Below, one piece after another: positions 1-10,000 of a DNA stretch of 64,000 nucleotides. Below the pieces are notes generated by a model. That model worked only from the letters and a program-made list of their open reading frames with translations, had not been told where the DNA came from and ran no database searches. The first letter of the stretch is position 1; each line of letters starts with the position of its first letter. The DNA is from Diadema setosum. Lineage: Eukaryota > Echinodermata > Echinoidea > Diadematoida > Diadematidae. The position numbers were made by a program, and so were the translations under genes. Location of the stretch: the NCBI RefSeq assembly GCF_964275005.1, contig NC_092689.1, positions 10,305,879-10,369,878 on the forward strand, written 5' to 3'.

Positions 1-1500
1 GATTCCATTGAGGGAGAGTATTAACTGTTCTTTCTTTTCACTGGTAACCAGTGAGGTGGAAGTTTGGCAATGTGGGTTCCACAATGCCCACTTCGGGTTC
101 ACTTCCCGAGTAAGGTTTTGGTGCAAGCCAAACGGAGGCATTGGGGAAGGTACCACTTGCTCATTTGCTGTTGGAGAGTGATTCTCCACACCTTCCTTCC
201 AGTAGGGGCTTACCCTACATGACCCCAGTCTACATCGGGGAGGGAGCTTCCCTGGTAGCTGAGGTATTGGGGAAGGAGATTCGCGTGACTCGCCTCCTGG
301 AGGTGATGAGGGAGAATGCCCTCGAATTGTATGGAGGTAAAAGCCCCATAAGAAAGGTAATTCACCTCCTGGTGGTGAAGAGGGAAAATGCCCTCAAACT
401 GTATGGAGGGTAACTCCATATGTATGGAGGGCAACTCCATATGTGTCGCGGGGCTTTATTTATGTGTATACCCGCGTTGCAGCCATAGATATTTTTACTG
501 TTATTGGCACCCTAATCACCCATTTATTGCAGGTAGGCAGGGGTATTTTATTATGTTCAGGGACCTTTTTACTCGTGCCTGCTGTACATAGAAATCGGTT
601 ATATTTTTTATAGTAAGGATTTCTATCCTAATATAACCGGTGTTTTCAACTGAAAGAGTTTTCCGCCAGTTGGCTGTTTTTATTGTTAAGCTCAGTTGTG
701 TGTTTTAGGCTGCTGTTTTGTTGATGGCAATTGCCAAAGTTTTCTAGGTTTTTGTATTCAAAACAGTTTGCCATATTGTTGCACAATAGGTGCAGTATAG
801 TGTACATGACAGTTTTGGTCATGGTACATCTATAGTAGTAGTTATTATTCATCTTGCTTGGCTTTTGTTCTGATACCAAGAGAGGTGTTCAATTTATATG
901 TGATTGGGTGATTTGGGGGTGATTTTACTGGATTTCGTAGGATGGGCGTTTTCCCGTCCTATGGTCTTTAATATCTGTTTTATCCCAGCAGGGGGGTTAT
1001 GGGTTATAGGGTTTTTTCTCCCTCCCAATATCGACGGTCCCTTGCACCCCCATTCGGTACATGAGTGACCTAGGCGGTGGTCCGCCGAAATGTCCTTGAC
1101 AGACCCCCAAGGACGGGTCAGATTGTACATTAAGACGGGTGGGGCTCTGCGAGATCCCCGGTTGTGAGGGATTTGGGAGTTCATATCCTAAGTTTTATAT
1201 TTGGTCTGGGGCCATTTATTTCTATTATGCCCCCAGTTTTTCAAAACGGGGGGGAGTGTAGTAGGAGCACCCCTGTGGGGAATAGCGGGGCGTACCATAC
1301 ACCCACTATGGCTATAGCGGGGCACATCACACACCCGCTATGGCTTCCCATAGACCCCTTACGGGAGTTTACCCGTATATAAGGGGGCACATTTTCCAGC
1401 ATCCGCAGTTGGTGCTCAGGATTTCAGGAAGACAAGTGATGTACATTGATACGGATAATTTTATACCAAGTGCCAACTCAACTATATACAAGACAGACGA
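1..1500 (+). mobile_element. Decayed LTR-type retroelement remnant with a TatD-nuclease-like fragment
   Basis: Bases about 45-420 resemble the C-terminal part of TatD/TATDN-family metal-dependent DNases: a stretch like PLAHLLLESDSPHL (the LLLETDSPYL signature of the family) followed by a terminal ENALELYGG-like helix that is repeated twice more. About 830 bases later there is a polypurine tract (1246-1256) directly followed by TGTAGTAGGAGC, a typical 3'-LTR start, and a TATA-like motif at 1374-1380. I infer the 3' end of an LTR-type (Ty3/gypsy-like) element with the TatD-like segment in its internal region; the LTR 3' boundary is not determined. It is a fossil, broken at a few places, and its 5' part lies outside the window. 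Alternative: a decayed host TATDN2-like gene that happens to sit beside an LTR. Confidence 0.4.
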
Positions 1501-2480
1501 AAGGACAGCCACGGAAACAGGTAAATACTTATTGTGGATGTGCGATTTACCTACCGGGACTCCACGTCCACAACAACGCTATCGACGAGTGGAGAACGCA
1601 GAGAGCCGTGTTCTTAGCATGCTTACTAGGACAAGTAAGAGACCAGAAGGGGAAGCTTCAGCGTCAGCGTGCCGATGAAAAATTTGCTTTCCACTTGCTG
1701 GAGTTGCATGAACAGTTTTGTAGGAATTTAGAATGTGCAAATTCGGGTTACAGCATGCACGGTCGGTGGAATTGTAACTCAGCCTGAGACGTCGACCCAG
1801 CTGCCTGCACGTCCAATGCCATGGCTTACGCCAATCAAGCAACCCCAGGCCAAGTCAACAACTTCAAGGAATCCAGATCCAGATGATGTGTAAGTACACG
1901 AATGATTGAAGTGTATGTAGGGCCTATAACGTTACAGCGCCTCTCTAACTCCCATAAAATTATAAATTTCTACTTGTAGATCTACTGCCTATTCTCAAAG
2001 ACTAATACTCAGTAATAGTCTAACACGGTTAGACTCGACTCTGTCTGAGGTAGAGCTTAGTAATATACAAGTACAAACTGTAATACCGTCTTGGCCTAAT
2101 GTTAGATCTATAAAAAAAAAACAAGTCATAAATTTACTCGTAACGGTTAGATCTAACGTTTATCTAGACACTGACTTTTTAATTTTACTTGAGTAGTTTG
2201 AACTAGGTAGTAGATTTCTATACACAGCCCAGTCGCTGTTATAAATAAGGTTAGATGCTGTGCTTCGCGTCTGGTCGGGCTAGGGTAGTTTCAAATCATA
2301 CGTGTGTTTATTACGCAAATTCCCCAAGAATATCATTTAGGATTTGCGAATAAATTTTAAATAACTGAATAGATCTATCTCAAGCTACATTATACATGTA
2401 GTCAAGACAAAATTACTAATTAACATATAGACCTATTGCCAATGTTATTGTGATTTGATTCTGGTGTTGATTAGATATAG
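1446..2480. other. No supported gene; weak open frame and AT-rich DNA
   Basis: An open frame at 1446-1787 (+) and a GTAAGT donor-like site at 1890 could be remnants of an exon or of the adjacent element. I see no domain and no matching acceptor. From 1900 to 2480 the sequence is AT-rich with several short repeats of AGATCTA; nothing codes convincingly. Confidence 0.4.
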
Positions 2481-2489
2481 ATCTATTTA

Positions 2490-2748
2490 CAGAAGATGAT
2501 GAAACGGTGTGTCGGTTGGTGCACGGCCCCCTTTTACCACGGTCACATGTACACTGTGCAGTGCAACTGTGGCCGTTGGCCCTGCACGGCCAAAGCCGCT
2601 TCCCCGATTTGTATTTACAAACGCCCGAGCAAGTATATGATACAGGGTCTCCGACCCAATCGTCCATGTTCAAAATAGACAGCTCAGCGGTCATGTCCGC
2701 AACCCATGACGATGTGTCATCGTCCATGATGGCCATCCTCACATTTAC
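2490..2748 (-). CDS. Candidate exon with a Cys-rich CXC/Tesmin-like motif
   Basis: The minus strand is open and preceded by an acceptor-like CAG at 2751-2749. The predicted peptide begins with an acidic segment (MDDDTSSW, MDDW) and then carries a compact cysteine cluster, including PCRANGHSCTAQCTC and a final PCTN. The order C-x(n)-PCRxxGxxCxxxCxC-x(n)-CxN resembles CXC (Tesmin/TSO1-like) zinc-binding modules, which occur both in host DNA-binding proteins and in transposon proteins. The frame is not phase-compatible with the phase-1 exons of the FN3 gene next door, so it is probably a separate gene or element. The 3' limit near 2490 is uncertain. Function not assigned. Confidence 0.35.
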
Positions 2749-2829
2749 CTGCACACATGTATGTAGGGTTGGACCTACTACTAATCGACCGCCTAATGTT
2801 TATTTGCTTGATAAGAATATTTAACACTG

Positions 2830-3772
2830 ACACGTAAAAAACTTGACCTACGTGATTGAGAACATCCAGCTCTATCAAATGCCGTTGTTCCCTTTTCGAT
2901 TCGAAGTTTCAGTGCAAAAATATCGCCGACGAACTTGCGTGGCCTCGTTTCAGCTCCCCGCGGTAAATCGCGTTTTTAGGATCGACCGCTGATTTTGCAT
3001 TGACAATGCACGTAAACCGAGTTGTATTGAACACCGTGTTGTAAGAAGCTTTTTAGAAGCCTTTTAAAAACTTCCATAGACATTACATTGTGCTGTCATT
3101 ACGATTCGGTGAAAATATTCATTCGAAATTTTGTCCTTGATTAAAACCATTAATGAACAGTGAATTATCGCGTTTTCCCACACCATCCTAATCTACATTC
3201 AAAGCCAATCCATTTTTATGTGCTTTGCGCGCAGAAAAGTGCGTACTAAGTGTTCAGTGCGCGAATTATACGCGGTCGGTTTCAATAAGGGTGGTCGATA
3301 TGTAGTAGGGCTACTATATCTATTGTCAACTGATTGTGGTCTGTAGTTGTACTCTACTAGTCTGATCTGATCTGACGAGTATAGTTGACGAGTGACGACG
3401 ATCGACGATGCGATGATGTATTGGAGGCTACTACCACTACTATACTATAGAAGGTGCGTATACGTATGTACATAATTATGAAAAGGCAGCTCAGGCGCTG
3501 TAACTACGGCCGGCGATATTGCGATCGCTACCGTATACCATGCATGCAGTTCACATGTACAGTACGTACACATCTCAGCTGAGCTCAGCGCTCAAGCGAG
3601 GAATCGAGATACTATAGCGCGATACATTGCAGCAGGGATGTCTTGCGCACACACACATTTCGCTTCGTAGTAACTTCGGGAGCGAGTTTACGTGGCGCCA
3701 CCCGCGGCTGAAATATGTCCATATACCCTCCCGATTGAGTGTCTTTAAGTCTGGCACGCGTTCAGTCTTTAC
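2830..3772. other. Intergenic or intronic stretch, no gene seen
   Basis: Bases 2830-3300 contain more CpG than the surroundings and could be regulatory, but no TATA/initiator pair or open frame stands out. The 3360-3420 interval is a short low-complexity run of GATC/GACGA repeats. The FN3 gene must continue through or past this region, but I found no phase-1 acceptor/donor pair enclosing an open frame here. Confidence 0.4.
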
Positions 3773-4042
3773 CTGTCGGCAGGGTCCTATTTGTTACGAT
3801 GACGTAAACACCATGTATACGGTAGACTCCGGCTGTGATGGAGACAACATAGCTGGCCCCAGGCAAAAGATCGTGGAAAGTGAAGTGCGTGACGTCCCCG
3901 TGCACCTCCCCGATTTCTTCGCTGTGTTCGGCCCATGCTCGCAGGATGTAGTGCGTCCTGTAGCCGTCCCCATGCGACCACGAGAGAGTAATGGTCTCTT
4001 TGGTAACGTTCGTTACCGTCACGTTTAGTGGTGACGCGGGTA
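3773..4042 (-). CDS. FN3 exon 4 of the SRCR/FN3 gene
   Basis: A 270-base exon (90 codons) with acceptor TTTTGTTTAG before 4042 and donor GTAAAG after 3773, phase 1 at both ends. The peptide is a good fibronectin-III domain: LNVTVTNVTKETITLSW (strands A-B with the core Trp), YILRAW (strand C), and the FHDLLPGASYVVSITAGV E-F region with the hallmark Leu-Pro-Gly-x-x-Tyr. Several N-glycosylation sites (NVT) fit an extracellular location. It is the last exon I can assign to the gene. Confidence 0.85.
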
Positions 4043-7000
4043 CTAAACAAAATAAAAGGCAAAGAAAGGAAAATTGGAGACTTAGATATAACCTCTATAA
4101 CAAAGTTTATCAGAATCCAAACAACAACAACAAAAACATCATGCACAATAACCTAAACTCAGCGATGATAGTATTACGTTCTCTGCCTGTTCTTGCATGC
4201 AAGAACAGTATGATTATTGCAACTGATTGACAAATTGCCCTGCATCGACGTAAATAAGCACTGAATTGATCAGTGTTTTAGTAGTAGCCATGATAAAAAA
4301 TCATGGGCGTACATACTCGAGAGGGATTCGAACCCACGACCTCCTGATCACCGGACAGGCGTCATCTCCACTAGTATGATTAGTGTAACTTCCATCATCG
4401 TCTCGTGCACAGATAACTGTATCATTTATTAAGACATGAAATGATAGAAATGTGTCTCGTGGCAAATATATTGCTATCGTGGGTTAGGGTTTAAATCATG
4501 GACCTGCCCTGGTCATCAGTGGGCGACTTGGTCGCTGAACTAGACTACTTCCTTGTAGAGAAGCAATGCATTTGGTGATATCCCTTTTGAATAACATAAT
4601 CTGCCTGTGGTCAGCTTTTTCGTGACTGAACCCTACTTCGTGCACAGGACATTGTTGTCTGGCACGATGATAATATACAATTAACGCACATTACTCAGGT
4701 TGTTAATAAGAATTATCCACCTAATGATAACTTCGGAACAGTCAGAAACACACGAGGCGAAACGGAGTCTTTTGAAATGTTCAAAAGTTACGAAAGGTGG
4801 ATGATTTAATTAACTAACGCCCGACCAAGTAATATGCATTATTTGTTTTATAAAATAGTACCGTGATTTAAATTCTAAAACAGCCATTTTCAGAAGATTC
4901 AAAGGCTAACACTATCTCCGAGCTAACTGAACCTCCCACAAAAAGAACATACTGCAATGCATTTGCAATACATAGGCATGTTATACATCTGAGCGGAAGA
5001 TTTAGTTCTGGGAAAAGTAAAGTTAGACCCTATATAGGCAAAACAAAAGACTGTTCATGTGATAGCTCAGGCAATCATTTGATTCGGATCCATTATACAA
5101 TTTCATAATAATTTCTGATACGTACAGGTTCTCCTCTGTACGCCAAATGACCCGGAGCTAAACTTCTCATAGCTGACCGTGAAGACCTGTATGTCGTAGG
5201 AGGTGCCTGGTACCAGATCCGCGATAACGGTGTAGCAATCGGACCTCTGGTGGCGGGTTTCCGGAGTTGCTTGGCACTCCACAGGCAATTGCTCCGTGTC
5301 TACGACGGGATCGCGCATTCCCGTGGGTTTGTAACGAACCAGGTACGAGCAAGTCTTGCATTCCAGGGGAGCCAGTTGCAGTGTTATATTCCGCTCTGTG
5401 ACGTTTGTCACATCAGCCTTCTCAGGGATCAACGGAGCTGTGGAAAGTCAGAGATGAAACAATTGCAATGTGTGGGTATACTGTGACTTACGAAAGAGCA
5501 GTAACGTCGTACAAGTGGAAACTGATAGAAATTCATACCTGACTTCACACAATCGTTTCTTCGGTCCCTGTAAGGAAATACATTTCTGTGTGTTTTATTA
5601 ATTTCTTAATCTTTGAGTATCATCATAACACTGTATCTGGTAGGATGCACAAATTGTCGAAGTCCCCTGGGGATCTCTCTCTTTTTTTTTGGGGGGGGGG
5701 GGGGGGGGTTGGTGGACATTTGTAGCAGGTGTCAGATTATTAGATGGTTTCGACTACTGAGCCATCATAAGCTGTATTAAGTTCAAGAATTATCGGCGCA
5801 TTAGAAATTACGACGCCTCTCACAGAGCATTTAATATGCTTGCTCATTGCACAGTGGGACACTACGAGCTTTCAAGCTTTCTAAACAACTTGTGGGGTTT
5901 TTCTCAGTCATCTGTTGGATTAAACCTGAACTGATGTCTTAATTTCCTTGGCTAGCTATCCGATTGTAACACTACATTCTTCAAATGAGAAAGTTATCCG
6001 CGAATAAATCTTTAAGAAAGAGAAAAGGAAAAGAACGAAACTCTCACCCAGGATGTAGCTGGCTTTGTTTGAGAAGACAGATTCATTACCGGAGTGTATC
6101 TGCACTTGAAATGTATGCTTCGCCCCAAACCTTGTGGTAAAGTAGGAGAACATTCCCTGTATGGTATTCCTTCCTACGCTTATCCAAGTCAGTTTCTGCA
6201 TGTACTCATCATCGTCCACCTGCATGTAGACTGTGACGTAATCCACGAATGCTTCTTGTTGGAAGTCCCAAATGAGGTCAAGGGTGGGGTCGCGGGTTGC
6301 GCGCTTGATGACGGAGAGATAGGGCGGCTGCAGACCTGCGCGTTGAGAGATTTGTGGATGTAAACACACATTAGAGAAAGGGAGTCGAAAACATGACTGT
6401 CACCCTCACATCATAAGTAATCATGGATCTATCGAGTGATATTTCAGTTACCTCGAGGTGAGGTGTGGAATGACTAACGTGCAAGGAAATACGAGGAGCG
6501 GAGAATTAAACGAGGTTGTGAGAGAAGACGTGGGAAGAACTGATATCAGTGCGACATATGAGGCGACAGAGAGGTAATATTACAGTAAAGGAGAACGAAA
6601 TATAACGGTATATAGAAAGAATGCCACGCCGAGAGAAGGAGAGAGAGTAGGCGCTACAAGCACGATTACTGTACTTTGCCATCCAGTAGCTATTGATCGT
6701 CTCACACAACCTGCGTGAATACGTCGTACCAACTGGTACAGGTGTGTACTACTATAGGCGAGACTAATGCCTCCTGGATCGTACATGTACAGTGTACTAC
6801 TGTAGGCGAGACTAATACCTCCTTCATCGTACATGTGCTACTATAGGCGAGACTAGGATCGTATGCCTAAACGTACGACAGAATACATCGGGAATTACTT
6901 CGGGAAAATAAGGCATGGGTAAAAAGCGCTAGGTTTTTTCGTTGCTTTGCTGATAAAAATTAACACAGTTACTTAATGTACGTGTGTGGTGTGTATGTGT

Positions 7001-10000
7001 GTGCGTGTGTTTGTGTTAATGTATGGGTGCATTTTCTACAAAACCTGGGATTGTCTGATTACAATTCTCTGGATGTCTGCATCCACCGGTGATAATTTTC
7101 AAATAACCCTCACTGATTGGTCATTTCAAGAAAAGTTAATCACAAGTATATAGCAAGTATTTTAGCGCTCTAATTTATGACAAGCATAAGCCTAACTTGA
7201 GGCTGGCACGAACCGATGAGCAAGATTTATTGAGCAAGGGACAAAAAAAAAAAATTAAAGTTACTGAAGTCATCGCGTTGGAAAGTCCTGACTTTATGCC
7301 GCCCCTTGGTAGAACCCCTTTTTTTCAACAACAACAACAAAAAAAAAATATCCAGCAACTCAGCTCGTATACTGAACTTTTCCAATTACCTACCTTAAAC
7401 TCTGGCGTAAAGGCAATCACGTGATTATTATTCCAACAAGGCATGGGAATGAGACAGATGAGGAAAGCCAAGCTAGAAAGCTCAGATTTCGTTCGCAGAC
7501 GTGACATCGAGGTAGGCACGGTAACACTCCGCATGATATTCCGAACCCCGAGAACTAGCCCTGTCCCTGCAGGTCGCACTGCTGCCTGTGACAGCATTGC
7601 TCGAGTAAATGCCTGTCACAATTATGCATTACCTACTTTTGACACTAAACAATGAGTGCTCCTTCCGTGATATATCGAGTAGAAAGCACGCGCACAGGGA
7701 CCAATATCTATCAGCAGGTGACTCCTACAACTCAGGGCCTGCCTTCCTGCCGAGCTGTCATGCAAACTTACTTGTATAAAAATAGGACGTCGGCGTGCTC
7801 GCGTTGCCCCCGAATCCATCGAAAGCAGTGACGACCAGCCGATAAGAACCGCCGAGGGGAACGCTGATATTCCAGCACCCAGGCCTGGGCTCTTGGCGAT
7901 CGGTATGGACGGGTACGTCCGGACCAGTCCCGTTGCCGTGGAGACAGCGCACCAGTTCCACTCGATATGTGTAGTTGGACGCGGTGAGGGACGAGTTGCA
8001 GAGGCAAACGTGCACGGATGTCGGTGCGACCTCGAAGTCACAGAGCTCAGGTGGTGTCGGGGTTGCTGCAATGACGGGAGAAAAAAAAAAGGTGACATGA
8101 TTATGATGTCAAACCTCACTTCTAATAAACAATATCCTCGCTCAATAGCAGCACGTATGCTACACACAAACCACTTCGAACTTACTTTCCAAATGAGTAA
8201 ATATAACTCGCAATTATATATACCGATAAAAAAAAATGATATGTTTTCCTGAAGTTGCTCTGAAGGTGAAAGTTTTGGCAACTGGGAGCTCTAACCATGA
8301 TTTGATGAAGTAGGAGGTTGCAGTGAAATTAAGTGGTGAAATGGTGACAAATATATACGAGCCGATCACGTCATCACCATGTCAACACACAAGTCACCAG
8401 CTGTCCAGCTAATGTCAATGAACTCCTACTCTCTCTATGGATGAGCTTTAAACTCTCCTTTGTATGCTACCCTCAAATGGTACTCGATGTGCGTGCTCAT
8501 AATATATGCGATAGAATTAACACATCTTGTGTCTGAACAAATTTCCTCTCTCAACCATATCAGGGCAATTACCCCCGGGGCACTTACTTCCCGACTAAAC
8601 ACTGATTAGTGTTAAGGTTACAATAAAGGTCAGGGTTACGGTTAGGATTAGGTTCAGGATTAGGATTAGGATTAGGATTGGGGCCAGGGGAAGAGTCCGG
8701 GGTGATTGCCTCGGGGACAATTGCCCTAGACCCCTCTCAACCTACCCGGCTTTAATAATTTTCCTCCATAGCTTCTTGATTTATATACCTGTTCGGGGGA
8801 ATTTCGGGAGTTAGACAACACAAGACCAAGATCAGAGAGAACATGAAATGAATGAAATGACACCAGAGCAAAACTTCACAAGCCTTGGTTTTCTACCTTC
8901 GGTTTTTACATCCATGCTATTGAAAACGGGTGACTAGGAACTCTTACCCAACACTGGTGTCGTTGCGATGGGCGTGGTTGAATCGCGAAGGGGGTCGGTA
9001 ACATCTGTCGAGCCATCATCCGTCGTGTCGATGTACGTCACGACTTCGGTGGACGTCTCGACCGTCAGCAACTCCTCCGGCGTCTCCACCGACACTTCAG
9101 AAGCGGAATCCGGGACGAGATCCGTTATCGTGTTATAATATAACAATATTAACAACAGTTGCAAAGTATAATGAAATAAAAAAAAAATAAGGCTGATAAA
9201 GCCCATACATCGATCTCAATAACAAACTTGAACAAATCCGACAGAGAAAATGGCTGATACAGCACACACAAGAATGTGAGTGACAGATACAGAACACAAG
9301 AAGTAAAAATCATTTTGTATGTATAAGCCTATTGGCTTTTCTTAGAAGGTTTCGTAGCCAAGATTATTCTAGTTTAACCTCGAATGAACTGACATATTTT
9401 AGTATTCCAGTTCATTTGATAATTTTATGATTAAATAAACTTGTAAATCTGCCAATTTTTACCAGTACAACCGTGCTTAGAGTCCATTTGTTGTGAATTT
9501 GCCAAGTTTGGTGTGTTTAATTGCTCCAAGGAGTCACCTGGTATGCTATTTGGTGTGCCATGCAGTCCTCTACCTTGTTTTAAAAATTTAATCAAATATT
9601 CAATATGTCGTTTCTGTCCAGCCGATTCCAATTGATAGCAAATACTATTTCTGTATAGAAATGACGTGAAAACATGCCATAAATAGTTATAACGTTGTTC
9701 AAAAAGTAAACAAACAAAAAAAAGAAAACACATCTAACGTTTGACTTAATTACCGGTAAATAATTGGTTGAATAATTGACGTAAAACTTCCGTCATATTA
9801 TGATCATGAATGTAACGAGAAAAAATGGTTGCATAAAGAAGTCATATTGACGTCTTCAAGACGTCCTCAGTCTGCTATCTGAGAAGTCACAAATATACGT
9901 CGCAAAAACTGACGTAAATATTACGCCACAGATGCGTCACTAATAATTATGACGTGCTGAATACGTAAAAAAAAAAAACTGACGTGAATTTTACGTCATA

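Larger units (their letters stand above)
8292..9131. repeat. Segmental duplicate, proximal copy (pairs with 11568-12414)
   Basis: From AACCATGATTTGATGAAG onward this segment matches 11568 onward almost base for base, covering intron sequence plus the last 184 coding bases of the Ser/Thr-rich exon with its GTAAGA donor (after 8948). Identity stops abruptly inside the exon at about 9131, where AT-rich unrelated DNA begins. The copies differ at scattered positions and small indels, so the duplication is recent but not brand new. Confidence 0.9.

Noticed and set aside
3627-4028. 133-codon plus-strand frame opposite the fourth FN3 exon
   Set aside because: Shadow of the minus-strand FN3 exon, which has domain similarity and consensus splice sites.
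4313-4400. Possible tRNA gene on the minus strand
   Set aside because: Perfect B-box but no acceptor or anticodon stem pairing; a tRNA-derived SINE explains it.
9431-9733. 100-codon minus-strand frame in an FN3-gene intron
   Set aside because: Part has coding-like composition but no family recognised and no phase-1 splice sites that would place it in the host gene.
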